A DNA stretch of 49,587 bases from Streptomyces ipomoeae 91-03 (GCF_000317595.1 NZ_AEJC01000356.1:1-49587), one strand, 5' to 3'; counted from the first letter of the stretch, positions 17,579-27,108 are shown. Translations and numbers: made by a program. The notes: a model not told the origin generated them from the sequence alone.

Positions 17579-19447
17579 CTATTTCTTGCCCTTGCCGCCT
17601 CCGGCGCTGTCGTCACTCGACAGGACGGCGATGAAGGCCTCCTGCGGAACCTCCACAGAGCCCACCATCTTCATCCGCTTCTTGCCCTCCTTCTGCTTCT
17701 CCAGCAGCTTCCGCTTACGGGAGATGTCACCGCCGTAGCACTTGGCGAGGACGTCCTTGCGGATGGCGCGGATGGTCTCGCGGGCGATGACGCGCGACCC
17801 GATGGCGGCCTGGATGGGCACCTCGAAGGCCTGTCGCGGGATCAGCTCACGCAGCTTGGCGACGAGCCGCACACCGTACGCGTACGCCGCGTCCTTGTGC
17901 GTGATCGCCGAGAAGGCGTCCACCTTGTCGCCGTGCAGCAGGATGTCGACCTTGACCAGGCTGGACGTCTGCTCGCCGGTGGGCTCGTAGTCGAGCGAGG
18001 CGTAGCCGCGGGTCTTGGACTTCAGCTGGTCGAAGAAGTCGAAGACGATCTCGGCGAGCGGCAGCGTGTACCGGATCTCGACCCGGTCCTCCGACAGATA
18101 GTCCATGCCCAGCAGCACACCGCGCCGGGTCTGGCACAGCTCCATGATCGACCCGATGAACTCGGAGGGAGCCAGGATGGTGGCGCGTACGACGGGCTCG
18201 TACACCTCTCCGATCTTGCCCTCGGGGAACTCGCTCGGGTTGGTGACGGTGTGCTCGCTGCCGTCCTCCATGACGACGCGGTAGACCACGTTCGGCGCGG
18301 TGGCGATGAGATCGAGCCCGAATTCACGCTCGAGCCGCTCGCGGATGACGTCGAGGTGCAGCAGCCCGAGGAAACCGACGCGGAAGCCGAACCCGAGCGC
18401 GGCGGAGGTCTCCGGCTCGTAGACGAGCGCGGCGTCGTTGAGCTGAAGCTTGTCGAGGGCGTCGCGCAGCTCGGGGTAGTCGGAGCCGTCCAGCGGATAC
18501 AGACCCGAGAAGACCATGGGCTTGGGGTCCTTGTAGCCGCCCAGCGCCTCGGTGGCGCCCTTGGCCTGGCTGGTGATGGTGTCACCGACCTTGGACTGCC
18601 GGACGTCCTTCACCCCGGTGATGAGGTAGCCCACCTCACCGACACCGAGGCCGTCCGCGCCCAGCATCTCGGGCGAGTTGGTCCCGATCTCCAGCAGCTC
18701 GTGCGTGGCACCGGTGGACATCATCCGGATCCGCTCACGCTTGTTGAGCTGCCCGTCGATGACCCGGACGTATGTGACGACACCCCGGTAGGAGTCGTAC
18801 ACCGAGTCGAAGATCATCGCGCGGGCGGGCGCGTCCTTGACCCCGACCGGCGCCGGAACCTCGGCGACGACCTTGTCGAGCAGCGCGTCCACACCGATGC
18901 CGGTCTTGGCGGACACCCGGAGCACGTCGTCCGGGTCGCACCCCACGAGATTGGCGAGCTCCTCCGCGAACTTCTCGGGCTGCGCGGCCGGCAGGTCGAT
19001 CTTGTTGAGTACGGGGATGATCGCGAGGTCGTTCTCCATCGCCAGATACAGGTTGGCGAGAGTCTGCGCCTCGATGCCCTGGGCGGCGTCCACAAGGAGG
19101 ATGGTCCCCTCGCAGGCGGCCAGCGACCGCGACACCTCGTACGTGAAGTCGACGTGCCCGGGGGTGTCGATCATGTTGAGGATGTGCGTGTTGCCCGGAT
19201 CGCCGGTCGGCGCCCAGGGCAGACGCACCGCCTGGGACTTGATCGTGATACCGCGCTCACGCTCGATGTCCATGCGGTCGAGGTACTGAGCACGCATCTG
19301 CCGCTGCTCGACCACACCGGTCAGCTGAAGCATCCGGTCGGCGAGCGTGGACTTGCCGTGGTCGATGTGCGCGATGATGCAGAAATTGCGGATCAGAGCC
19401 GGGTCGGTACGGCTCGGCTCGGGCACATGGCTAGGGATCGCGGGCAC
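17579..19447 (-). CDS. lepA: Elongation factor 4 (LepA)
   Basis: 622 aa from the GTG at 19447, with AGGA 8 nt upstream; longer in-frame starts lack support. LepA is a ribosome-associated GTPase that back-translocates or rescues stalled ribosomes. The G1 motif is [10 protein letters not shown]3 DTPGHVDF and G4 [11 protein letters not shown]-like domains II, III and V follow, then the LepA-specific C-terminal domain, which ends in a Lys/Gly-rich tail. The gene faces away from rpsT with a 283-bp intergenic region. Confidence 0.96.
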   Translation of the reverse strand: MPAIPSHVPEPSRTDPALIRNFCIIAHIDHGKSTLADRMLQLTGVVEQRQMRAQYLDRMDIERERGITIKSQAVRLPWAPTGDPGNTHILNMIDTPGHVDFTYEVSRSLAACEGTILLVDAAQGIEAQTLANLYLAMENDLAIIPVLNKIDLPAAQPEKFAEELANLVGCDPDDVLRVSAKTGIGVDALLDKVVAEVPAPVGVKDAPARAMIFDSVYDSYRGVVTYVRVIDGQLNKRERIRMMSTGATHELLEIGTNSPEMLGADGLGVGEVGYLITGVKDVRQSKVGDTITSQAKGATEALGGYKDPKPMVFSGLYPLDGSDYPELRDALDKLQLNDAALVYEPETSAALGFGFRVGFLGLLHLDVIRERLEREFGLDLIATAPNVVYRVVMEDGSEHTVTNPSEFPEGKIGEVYEPVVRATILAPSEFIGSIMELCQTRRGVLLGMDYLSEDRVEIRYTLPLAEIVFDFFDQLKSKTRGYASLDYEPTGEQTSSLVKVDILLHGDKVDAFSAITHKDAAYAYGVRLVAKLRELIPRQAFEVPIQAAIGSRVIARETIRAIRKDVLAKCYGGDISRKRKLLEKQKEGKKRMKMVGSVEVPQEAFIAVLSSDDSAGGGKGKK

Positions 19448-19730
19448 GCAGGGTCCTGATTCTTGAGGCGTCCGCAGCCGTCTGCGGTCTCGGGTCGGAT
19501 CTAGCGGGTCTGTACGAAGGGGTCCAACGGGTCTATACGTAGGCTCCATGGTCCCACGGCTACGGGGCTGCGACCGGTTTGGGCTGGCCTGTGGACGGCT
19601 GGTAGCCTGGGTGGCTGTGTCTCATGCCCTCTCTGCAGGAGGCACAGCCCAAAGAAAACCAACGGTGCCCGAGGCACGCATGCCCCGCATGTCGTCGTTC
19701 TCGTGCACCTGTAGCTGAAAAGGCTCCTTC
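19448..19730. promoter_or_regulatory. Divergent lepA/rpsT promoter region and rpsT leader
   Basis: Holds the starts of both transcripts. On the plus strand TTGGGC, 18 bp, TAGCCT (about 19578-19607) is a plausible but unproven rpsT promoter, which would leave a leader of more than 100 nt. The segment from 19620 to 19730 could contain the S20 autoregulatory leader structure, but I cannot fold it reliably here. Confidence 0.35.
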
Positions 19731-19997
19731 GTGGCGAACATCAAGTCCCAGATCAAGCGGAACAAGACGAACGAGAAGGCGCGCCTTCGCAACAAGGCCG
19801 TCAAGTCGTCGCTCAAGACCGCGATCCGCAAGGCCCGTGAGGCCGCTGCCGCGGGTGACGCCGAGAAGGCCGTCGAGTACCAGCGCGCTGCCGCGCGTCA
19901 GCTCGACAAGGCCGTCTCGAAGGGCGTCATCCACAAGAACCAGGCCGCCAACAAGAAGTCGGCGCTTGCTTCCAAGGTCGCGTCCCTCCAGGGCTGA
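19731..19997 (+). CDS. rpsT: 30S ribosomal protein S20
   Basis: 88 aa from a GTG start, the normal length for S20. The Lys/Arg/Ala-rich helical sequence ([21 protein letters not shown]...) matches the family. S20 binds 16S rRNA near helices 6, 9, 13 and 44 during early assembly. It is transcribed alone, ended by a very strong hairpin at 20119-20167. rpsT upstream of holA and divergent from lepA is a standard actinobacterial arrangement. Confidence 0.98.
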   Translation: MANIKSQIKRNKTNEKARLRNKAVKSSLKTAIRKAREAAAAGDAEKAVEYQRAAARQLDKAVSKGVIHKNQAANKKSALASKVASLQG

Positions 19998-20118
19998 GCC
20001 CCTTTGATCTGACCGCCGGCTGGACCAAGAGCGGGCCCTCTCTCATCCGCTCCCACCCGGCCCCCCGGCCCTGTACGCGGCCTGCGTTCGCCACGCGGGT
20101 ACAGGTCCAGAGCATGAA

Positions 20119-20167
20119 CCGAAGCCCCGTCTTCCGCCCTTCCCCAGGGCGGAAGACGGGGCTTCGG
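20119..20167 (+). terminator. Perfect 21-bp stem-loop downstream of rpsT
   Basis: Left arm 20119-20139 and right arm 20147-20167 are fully complementary, with a 7-nt loop TTCCCCA and no U-tract. It lies 121 bp after the rpsT stop, between convergent rpsT and holA, so it may stop both transcripts. Confidence 0.8.
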
Positions 20168-20293
20168 ACGTTGGGAGGACTCCGGCGCTGGGAAGGGCTT
20201 GCGGCCTTGGGAGCGGCGTGCGGCGTGGGAGCGGCGTGCGGCGTCGGGAGGGAGTCGCGGCGCGGGAGGGCAGGCCTGAAGGGCCGTCCTCCC

Positions 20294-20494
20294 AGGGGCG
20301 CGGGGAACTGCGCGAGCAACCACGACGAACCCGCGGATACGCACCAACGGCCACCCTCTCATCTCCCAGCGGGGGTCTGGGGGGGCTGCCCCCAGGAACA
20401 TGGCCGGGAGCGAAGGGGCACCGCCCCTATTGACGGGGGCGAAGGGGCGGCAGCCCCTGGGGATGGGAACGGGTAAGGGCGGCGGGGGCGAAAA
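20294..20494. repeat. Dispersed intergenic repeat, copy C
   Basis: Fills the gap beyond the holA stop. Bases 20294-20315 repeat the 22-bp string at 2311. Bases 20436-20494 repeat the core seen at 1-113 and 2375-2449. Three small hairpins sit in between: CTGGGGG/CCCCCAG near 20380, and two AGGGGC/GCCCCT stems. No gene is supported between rpsT and holA. Confidence 0.75.
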
Positions 20495-20495
20495 C

Positions 20496-21482
20496 TCACC
20501 GCCGACCAGACCGCGCAGCCCGAGCAACCGTCACCACAGCCTTCTCCAGCGCATACGCAGGATCATCCCCCCCACCCTTCACCCCCGCATCGGCCTCAGC
20601 CACAGCCCGCAGAGCAACAGCAACCCCCTCCGCCGTCCACCCCCGCATCTGCTGCCGAACCCGATCGATCTTCCACGGCGGCATCCCCAACTCCCGCGCA
20701 AGATCCCCCGGCCGCCCACCCCGCGCAGACGACAACTTCCCGATCGCCCGCACCCCCTGAGCCAACGCACTGGTGATCAACACCGGCGCCACCCCCGTCG
20801 CCAGCGACCACCGCAACGCCTCCAACGCCTCCGCCGCCCGCCCCTCGACAGCCCGATCGGCCACCTCGAAACTCGACGCCTCGGCCCGCCCGGTGTAGTA
20901 CCGCCCGACCACAGCCTCGTCGATCGTCCCCTCGACATCCGCGACCAACTGCGACGCCGCCGACGCCAGCTCCCGCAGATCACTCCCGATCGCATCGACA
21001 AGCGCCTGACACGCCTCAGGTGTGGCCGACCGCCCCAGCCCCCGGAACTCCCCCCGCACGAACGCCAACCGCTCCGCCGGCTTCGTCATCCTGGGGCACG
21101 CCACCTCCCGTGCCCCCGCCTTACGGGCCGCGTCCAACAGCCCCTTCCCCTTGGCACCGCCCGCGTGCAGCAGCACCAGGGTGATCTCCTCGGCGGGAGA
21201 CCCGAGATACGCCTTCACATCCTTGATCGTGTCGGCCGACAGATCCTGCGCATTGCGTACGACGACGACCTTCCGCTCCGCGAAGAGCGACGGACTCGTC
21301 AACTCGGCCAGCGTCCCCGGCTGCAACTGGTCCGGCGACAGATCCCGTACATCCGTGTCGGCATCGGCGGCCTTCGCGGCGGCCACCACCTCCCGCACCG
21401 CACGGTCGAGCAGCAGCTCCTCCTGCCCCACGGCAAGCGTGACGGGGGCAAGCAGGTCATCATTCGCGGTCTTCTTGGCCAT
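20496..21482 (-). CDS. holA: DNA polymerase III subunit delta
   Basis: 328 aa from the ATG at 21482 (MAKKTANDDLLAPVTLAVGQEELLLDRAV). The delta subunit opens the beta clamp within the clamp-loader complex. The N-terminal fold carries the GQEELLLDRAV motif typical of HolA, followed by a lid and a collar region. The preceding 55 in-frame codons are poor sequence and are excluded. It lies beside rpsT and downstream of comEC, the usual order, but a 180-bp gap from the 81-aa gene suggests its own promoter. Confidence 0.94.
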   Translation of the reverse strand: MAKKTANDDLLAPVTLAVGQEELLLDRAVREVVAAAKAADADTDVRDLSPDQLQPGTLAELTSPSLFAERKVVVVRNAQDLSADTIKDVKAYLGSPAEEITLVLLHAGGAKGKGLLDAARKAGAREVACPRMTKPAERLAFVRGEFRGLGRSATPEACQALVDAIGSDLRELASAASQLVADVEGTIDEAVVGRYYTGRAEASSFEVADRAVEGRAAEALEALRWSLATGVAPVLITSALAQGVRAIGKLSSARGGRPGDLARELGMPPWKIDRVRQQMRGWTAEGVAVALRAVAEADAGVKGGGDDPAYALEKAVVTVARAARSGRR

Positions 21483-21662
21483 CCCGCAAAGCATCCCACG
21501 GGCCACTGACAACCCACCCCACCAGGCAGCCGCGCCCTGAAGGGGACGCGGGGCCGTAACGATCCACGCCTCCACCGCGTGGCCGCGGCCGACCACGACG
21601 CATCCGCAGCCGACGAACCCCTCTCAGCCACCCGGCGGCACCTTCAGCGGACCGTCAACGCG

Positions 21663-21908
21663 TCACGGCTCTTCCCTCCACCCGTCCCACTCCCCCGCGA
21701 ACTCGTCCAACGCCGCCGGATCAAGCCGCTCGTCCTCGTCCCGCAGCACCAGCAGCCACTGCGCGTCCTCGGCGTCGTCCTCCCCGGCCAACGCCTCCCG
21801 CACCAACTGCGGCTCCTCGGTCACCCCGAACCGCTCCCCAAGCGCCTCCGCCACCTCCTCCGCGGCATCACGATCGGGCAACACCAACACATGCCTCACA
21901 TCACTCAC
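21663..21908 (-). CDS. Small acidic conserved hypothetical protein
   Basis: 81 aa from the GTG at 21908, although longer and shorter starts are possible. The sequence MSDVRHVLVLPDRDAAEEVAEALGERFGVT... is soluble and acidic with an alpha/beta ferredoxin-like pattern. No motif assigns a function. It lies 98 bp after comEC on the same strand, and I recall similar small proteins between comEC and holA in other Streptomyces. Confidence 0.7.
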   Translation of the reverse strand: MSDVRHVLVLPDRDAAEEVAEALGERFGVTEEPQLVREALAGEDDAEDAQWLLVLRDEDERLDPAALDEFAGEWDGWREEP

Positions 21909-22006
21909 GCCCCCATTTTCCGCGACCCTGAACCCAGCCCATCCCGGCGGGTGCTCGGCCCCCGATGCAGCGAAGGCAGGCATCGAGCTCTGCGGTATCC
22001 ATGCCG

Positions 22007-24781
22007 TCAGTCTCTCGCCACCAGCAGTTCCTCGGCCGTACCGGCGACGGCGATCGCCCCGTCCTCGTCCGTACGCAGCACCGTGGCACCCCCGGCCCGC
22101 AGCGCCGCGACCGTACTCGGCGCCGGATGCCCGTACGGGTTGTCCGCGCCCACCGAGATGAGCGCCAGCCGTGGGGCCATGGCCCGTATGAGGCCCGGAT
22201 CCTGATACGCCGACCCATGGTGGGCGACTTTCACCACGTCCACGGTGCCCAGCCGCGCGGCGGCCGGGGATCTGGCCAGCTCCCGCTGGGCGGGCGGTTC
22301 GAGGTCGCCGAGGAGCAGCAGGGTCAGCCCGGCCGAGCGGACCAGCATGGTCACACTGGCGTCGTTCGGCCCGTCCGGTGCGGTCGCGTCGCCCGGCGGC
22401 CACAGCACCCGCCACACGAGACCACCCGTACGCCGCTCCTCCCCGGCCACGGCCCGTGTCACGGGGATCCGCCGGGCCGCCGCCTCCCTGTACACGAACT
22501 CGGCCTGGTCGGCGGGCTCCTCGAACCCCGTCGTCTCGATCGCCCCCACCGAACGCCCCCGCAACACCCCCGGCAACCCCGCCACATGGTCAGCGTGGAA
22601 GTGGGTGAGCACGACGAGCGGTACCTCGGTGATGCCCAGGGCCGTCAGACAACGGTCGACCAGCACCGGATCGGGCCCGGCGTCCACGACCACTCCGGCG
22701 CCGTCACCCGCCGCGAGCACGGTCGCGTCTCCCTGCCCGACATCGCACATCGCGAACCGCCAGCCGGGCGGCGGCCACCCCGTGATCACCCTGGTCAATG
22801 GCGGCGGCTGCACGACGACCAGCACAAACACCACCAGACAGGCCCCGACCGCCCACGGATGGCTCACCAGCCGCCGCCCGACGAACACCACGACCACCGT
22901 GACGAGGACCAGCAGCAGCGCCCCCGTCCAACTGCCCGGCCATTCCACCCCCGCGCCGGGCAGGGACGCCCCCGTGCGCGCGATGTCCGCGATCCAGTCG
23001 GCCGGCCAGCTCGCGCACCAGGCGATGACCTCGGCCACCGGCATCGCCACCGGCGCCGCCGCCATGGTCGCGAACCCCAGCACCGTGGCGGGCGCCACCG
23101 CGAACTCCGCCAGCAGATTGCACGGCACCGCCACCAGGCTCACCTTGGCCGACAGCACGGCGACTACCGGCGCGCACACCGCCTGCGCCGCTCCCGCCGC
23201 CGCCAACGCCTCGGCAGGGCGCGGCGGCACTCCGCGCCGCTGCAGCGCCGCACTCCAGCGCGGGGCGAGCACGAGCAGGGCCCCGGTCGCGAGGACCGAC
23301 AGCAGGAAGCCGTAACTCCGGGCCAGCCACGGGTCGTACAACACCAGCAACAGCACCGCCGTCGCCAGCGCCGGAATCAGCGATCTGCGTCGCCCCGTCG
23401 CGATGGCCAGCAGCGCGATCGACCCACAGGCCGCGGCCCGCACCACACTCGGCTCCGGCCTGCACACGATCACGAACCCGAGCGTCAGCGCACCACCGAC
23501 CAGCGCGGTCCCCCGCAACGAGATCCCGAGCCGCGGCGCGAGCCCCCGCCGCTCCGCCCGCTGAGCCAACCCGGGCGGCCCGATGAACAGGGCCAACAGA
23601 ATCGTGAAGTTGGCCCCACTGACCGCGAGGAGGTGCGTGAGATCCGTCGCCTTGAACGCCTCGTCCAACTCCGCCGGAACCCGCGAGGTGTCCCCGACGA
23701 CGAACCCCGGCAACAGCGCCCGCGCATCCCCGTCCAACCCATCGGTCGCCTCCCGCAGCCCCGCACGCAACCGTCCCGCGAACCGCTGGGCCCCACTCGC
23801 CTCCGCCACCACCTCGGGCGCCCCACCCCCACGCACCCGCAACACCGCCGCGACCCGATCACCCCCGACCATGGCCGGCACCGCCTGCGCCGCCACCCGA
23901 ATCCGAGTCGACGGCAGAAGCCCCAGCCAAGCCGAACGGCCACCCGGTCCTGAGCGCGACGGCACGTCCGCCTCCCCGCCCACGCCGACGTCGGTGCCCG
24001 TGTCGGACTCCGTGCCCACACCTGTGCCCGTGCCCATGCCCCCGCCCCTGGCCATATCCCCGTCCCTGTCCGTGCCCCCGTCCCTGCCCGTGTCGACGAT
24101 GACCAGCACCGGCGTCCGTGTGTCCACGACCGTCCCGTCCGGGCCCTTCACTCGCCGCACGTCGGCCTGGAGGAGCACGGCGGTCGGGGCCGCGTGACTG
24201 CCCTTGATCCGGGGGCGGGTCAGCCGTGGATCGGAGGTGAGCTCGACCTCAGCCGTCACCTGCGCGTACTGCTCGGCCAGGGCGGGCACAGGCCCCCGGC
24301 GCAGATCCGCCCCGTGCAGCCCGGCCGAGGCGGCAGCCGCCGCGGCGCACAGCGTCACTGCGGCCACGGACGCCTTCGTCCAGGCTGCCCCGCGCCACAC
24401 CCGCCCTCGCCGAGTGACAAGCAGCGCCACGCCCACGACCACGCAGGCCACGACCACACCCATGACCCACCCGGCCGAGGCATGCACCAGCAACGCCGCT
24501 GTCGCCCAGGCCGCCAGCGCCGGTGGCACCAGACGCAGGTCCGTCGGGCCCTCCCGCCTCGGATTCGCGGCCCCGAGCCGGGAGGTGGAATCCGCCTGCA
24601 AGCCTGACGGTTGAGGAGAAGCGCCGCGCGGCGCCGCACGCTCTCCGCCCGCCCTGGCCGGCTCTCCGTCCACCGCGCTCAGTTCGCCGCCCACCCGAAG
24701 CCGTTCGCCGCGCCCGCCGGCCTGTTCGCCTCCAACGCCGGTCATCGGCCGTCCACGCTCCCCCACTTCCGGCGTCCTCAT
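22007..24781 (-). CDS. comEC: ComEC/Rec2-family DNA-uptake membrane protein
   Basis: 924 aa from the ATG at 24781, which overlaps the comEA stop as ATGA. Residues 1-85 are a variable hydrophilic tail. Then come membrane segments with a DUF4131-like soluble region, the Competence channel domain (about 10 helices), and a C-terminal MBL domain with THFHADH near residue 725. ComEC forms the inner-membrane channel for single-stranded DNA in competent bacteria; Streptomyces are not known to be naturally competent, so its role here is open. A Gly/Asp/Thr-rich expansion (plus strand 23990-24105) interrupts the DUF4131 region. Confidence 0.9.
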   Translation of the reverse strand: MRTPEVGERGRPMTGVGGEQAGGRGERLRVGGELSAVDGEPARAGGERAAPRGASPQPSGLQADSTSRLGAANPRREGPTDLRLVPPALAAWATAALLVHASAGWVMGVVVACVVVGVALLVTRRGRVWRGAAWTKASVAAVTLCAAAAAASAGLHGADLRRGPVPALAEQYAQVTAEVELTSDPRLTRPRIKGSHAAPTAVLLQADVRRVKGPDGTVVDTRTPVLVIVDTGRDGGTDRDGDMARGGGMGTGTGVGTESDTGTDVGVGGEADVPSRSGPGGRSAWLGLLPSTRIRVAAQAVPAMVGGDRVAAVLRVRGGGAPEVVAEASGAQRFAGRLRAGLREATDGLDGDARALLPGFVVGDTSRVPAELDEAFKATDLTHLLAVSGANFTILLALFIGPPGLAQRAERRGLAPRLGISLRGTALVGGALTLGFVIVCRPEPSVVRAAACGSIALLAIATGRRRSLIPALATAVLLLVLYDPWLARSYGFLLSVLATGALLVLAPRWSAALQRRGVPPRPAEALAAAGAAQAVCAPVVAVLSAKVSLVAVPCNLLAEFAVAPATVLGFATMAAAPVAMPVAEVIAWCASWPADWIADIARTGASLPGAGVEWPGSWTGALLLVLVTVVVVFVGRRLVSHPWAVGACLVVFVLVVVQPPPLTRVITGWPPPGWRFAMCDVGQGDATVLAAGDGAGVVVDAGPDPVLVDRCLTALGITEVPLVVLTHFHADHVAGLPGVLRGRSVGAIETTGFEEPADQAEFVYREAAARRIPVTRAVAGEERRTGGLVWRVLWPPGDATAPDGPNDASVTMLVRSAGLTLLLLGDLEPPAQRELARSPAAARLGTVDVVKVAHHGSAYQDPGLIRAMAPRLALISVGADNPYGHPAPSTVAALRAGGATVLRTDEDGAIAVAGTAEELLVARD

Positions 24782-26052
24782 GGCCGTACGAGGTTCCGTA
24801 GGTCGGCGAAACGGCGGTCGCCGATGCCGTTCACCTCGCGCAGTTCGTCGACCGAGCGGAAGCCGCCGTGTTGGGTCCGGTAGTCGATGATGTGCTGGGC
24901 CAGGACAGGGCCGACGCCGGGCAGGGTGTCCAGTTGGTCCGCGGTGGCCGTGTTGAGGGAGACGGGGGTCGGGGGAGCCGCTCCCGCCACCGCTCCCCCG
25001 GCCCCGGCCCCGGCCACACCAGCGCCACCCCCGCCTGGCCCGGTACCCGGTACGGCGCCCGCCCCGGGCGGAACCCCGACCAGGACCTGCTCGCCGTCGA
25101 CGAGGAGGCGAGCGCGGTTGAGCCCGTCCGTGTTCGCGCCCGGTCGCACACCGCCCGCCGCCCGCAGCGCGTCGGCGACCCTGGAGCCGGCCGGCAGCCG
25201 CTGGATACCCGGGCTGCGTACCTTGCCGCTGACGTCCACCACGATCGAGGGACCGGCCGTGGGAGCGACCGCCCCGGCCGAGACACCCGCCCCCACGCCA
25301 TGACCACCATCCAGCTCGTCGAACGAAGCCGCCGGGCCCGCCGCGGCCGACGGCTCCACTGCTCGCACGACCTCGGGCGCGCTCACCGGCTGGGTCCGGC
25401 CCGTCCAGAAGTGCTGAGCCGCGAACACCGCCGCCACCACCAGCACCACGCTCAGCGCGACAACGCTCTTCCGCTCCATGCCGCACCGCACCTGCAACCA
25501 CAACGGCAGCCGCTCCCGAACAGCCGCCCCGACCCGCTCCCGCCAGGCCCCTCTCGCCCCGACACCGACGACATCACCACCGCTGGTCTCGTCGCCGCTC
25601 GCGCGGCTGCCGACGGCATCGCCGCTGCCGGCACGATGGCCCACAGGGTCACGGCCACTGCTGCTACCGGGGTCACTGCTCCGGGACCGGCTGCCGGCAA
25701 CACCCCCGCGCGGAGGGTCATGCTCGGCATGCCGCCCAGACTCATCAGCAGCACGGTCCCGGTGGAGAGCACCGGAGCCCCCGGCCTCTTCCGCCCAGGC
25801 AACCCCGACTCCCGCCGCTGTCCTGCCCCGCGACGACGCGCTCGGTGGCCCGTGCCCCAACTCCCGTGATTCTCTCGCCCTTTCGGGGAAGAGTGCCTCC
25901 GCTCGCAACCGGAGCGTCTCCGCCGAGACCTGGCGGCGTCCGGCCCGGCCCCTGCGATGTCGAGGGCGGTGCCGGGCGCGGCCGTCGGAAGACGGGCCCC
26001 GGCCCGGACCACTGGTGACCGTCGCTGTGCGTGAACGTGATCGAAGTGCCAT
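24778..26052 (-). CDS. comEA: ComEA-like helix-hairpin-helix DNA-binding protein
   Basis: 424 aa from the ATG at 26052. Residues 1-190 are an Arg/Ser/Gly-rich cytoplasmic region, unusually long for ComEA. A single membrane helix follows (about 205-225, VVALSVVLVVAAVFAAQHFW), then a Pro/Ala linker and an SLBB domain (VVDVSGKVRSPGIQRLPAGS...). The C-terminal helix-hairpin-helix region has LNTATADQLDTLPGVGPVLA and EVNGIGDRRFADLRNLV. In competent bacteria ComEA is the outer-face DNA receptor that feeds ComEC. It overlaps comEC by 4 bp. Confidence 0.9.
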   Translation of the reverse strand: MALRSRSRTATVTSGPGRGPSSDGRARHRPRHRRGRAGRRQVSAETLRLRAEALFPERARESRELGHGPPSASSRGRTAAGVGVAWAEEAGGSGALHRDRAADESGRHAEHDPPRGGVAGSRSRSSDPGSSSGRDPVGHRAGSGDAVGSRASGDETSGGDVVGVGARGAWRERVGAAVRERLPLWLQVRCGMERKSVVALSVVLVVAAVFAAQHFWTGRTQPVSAPEVVRAVEPSAAAGPAASFDELDGGHGVGAGVSAGAVAPTAGPSIVVDVSGKVRSPGIQRLPAGSRVADALRAAGGVRPGANTDGLNRARLLVDGEQVLVGVPPGAGAVPGTGPGGGGAGVAGAGAGGAVAGAAPPTPVSLNTATADQLDTLPGVGPVLAQHIIDYRTQHGGFRSVDELREVNGIGDRRFADLRNLVRP

Positions 26053-26121
26053 GCGACGAGGATCGGGCAAGCCCGCACATCCGCGATGATCTTGCTCAAT
26101 TCCCGTGGATTACCGCCCAGT

Positions 26122-26130
26122 TGTGGATAA
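26122..26130 (-). promoter_or_regulatory. Single DnaA-box-like site
   Basis: The minus strand reads TTATCCACA, an exact E. coli-type DnaA box, between degV and comEA. Streptomyces oriC prefers TTGTCCACA in clusters; here there is only one, so this may be chance or a titration/regulatory site. Confidence 0.35.
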
Positions 26131-26179
26131 CTCCGCCACCCACACGAGTGAACGCGCCAGCGGCAGCCACAAACGAGAA

Positions 26180-26211
26180 GAATCCCTGGGCAGCGGCCGG
26201 GCCCGGGATTC
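26180..26211. terminator. Hairpin between comEA and degV
   Basis: GAATCCCTGGGC pairs with GCCCGGGATTC with one bulged base, around a 9-nt loop. It is 39 bp beyond the degV stop. A partial repeat of the left arm (GAGAATCCCGG) follows at 26224. Confidence 0.6.
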
Positions 26212-26249
26212 TCACGCCGCCGCGAGAATCCCGGCGAAGCGAAAACGCC

Positions 26250-27095
26250 TCACCGAGGTGAGACAACCACCGCCAACAACCCAGGCCCGGTGTGGGCGCC
26301 GATGACCGCCCCGATCTCGCTCACATGCAGCTCGGCCAGCCCGGGCACCCGTTCCCGCAACCGTTCCGTGAGCGCCGAGGCCCGCTCGGGCGCGGCGAGA
26401 TGATGGACGGCGATATCGACCGGCGCGCCACCGGCCCGCTCGGCGACGATCTCCTCCAGACGGGCGATCGCCCTGGAGGCCGTGCGCACCTTCTCCAGCA
26501 TCTCGATACGGCCGCCGTCCAACTGCAGCAGCGGCTTCACCGCGAGCGCGGAACCGAACAGCGCCTGAGCCGCCCCGATCCGACCGCCCCGGCGCAGATA
26601 CTCCAGGGTGTCGACGTAGAAGTACGCGGAGGTACCGGAGGCCCGTTTCTCGGCGGCCGTGACGGCCTCGTCCACCGTGCCGCCCGCCTCCGCGGACTCG
26701 GCGGCGGCCAGGGCACAGAACCCGAGGGCCATCGCGACCATCCCGGTGTCCACCACGCGCACCGGCACCGGCGCCTCGCGCGCCGCGAGCACGGCCGCGT
26801 CGTACGTTCCCGAGAGTTCGGCGGACAGGTGCAGCGAGACGATGCCGGTGGCGCCCGACTCGGCCACCTTGCGGTAGGTCTCGGCGAACAGTTCGGGGCT
26901 GGGGCGGGAGGTGGTGACGGACCGTCGCTTCTGCAGTGCCTGGGCCAGGGAGCGGGCCGAGATCTCGGTGCCCTCTTCGAGTGCCTCGTCGCCGAGGACC
27001 ACGGTCAACGGCACCGCGATGATGCCGTGACGCTCCATCGCCGGCGGCGGCAGGTAGGCCGTTGAATCGGTGACGATCGCGACATGGCGGGACAT
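26250..27095 (-). CDS. DegV family fatty-acid-binding protein
   Basis: 281 aa from the ATG at 27095 (MSRHVAIVTDSTAYLPP). DegV/FakB proteins bind a fatty acid and present it to the kinase FakA. VTDSTAYLP, TSRPSPELF, SLHLSAELSGTYDAA and the YLRRGGRIGAA segment are all typical. No FakA-like kinase is in the window. A TAACCT hexamer 7 nt before the start suggests a leaderless transcript. An earlier in-frame start at 27188 would add an implausible Gly/Arg extension. Confidence 0.92.
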   Translation of the reverse strand: MSRHVAIVTDSTAYLPPPAMERHGIIAVPLTVVLGDEALEEGTEISARSLAQALQKRRSVTTSRPSPELFAETYRKVAESGATGIVSLHLSAELSGTYDAAVLAAREAPVPVRVVDTGMVAMALGFCALAAAESAEAGGTVDEAVTAAEKRASGTSAYFYVDTLEYLRRGGRIGAAQALFGSALAVKPLLQLDGGRIEMLEKVRTASRAIARLEEIVAERAGGAPVDIAVHHLAAPERASALTERLRERVPGLAELHVSEIGAVIGAHTGPGLLAVVVSPR

Positions 27096-27102
27096 GAACG
27101 GG

Positions 27103-27108
27103 AGGTTA
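27103..27108 (-). promoter_or_regulatory. -10 element of a leaderless degV promoter
   Basis: TAACCT on the minus strand, 7 nt before the ATG at 27095. No Shine-Dalgarno is present. Confidence 0.55.

Noticed and set aside
20496..21596. Longer holA start at 21596, and similar upstream extensions for hrcA, leuS, lepA and proA
   Set aside because: The extensions are non-conserved low-quality sequence, some crossing operators or leader peptides; the chosen starts match family N termini or have ribosome-binding sites or leaderless -10 elements.
22007..26052. comEA-comEC as evidence of a functional natural transformation system
   Set aside because: Pilus genes and a DprA are not in the window and Streptomyces are not known to be competent; only the gene identities are claimed.
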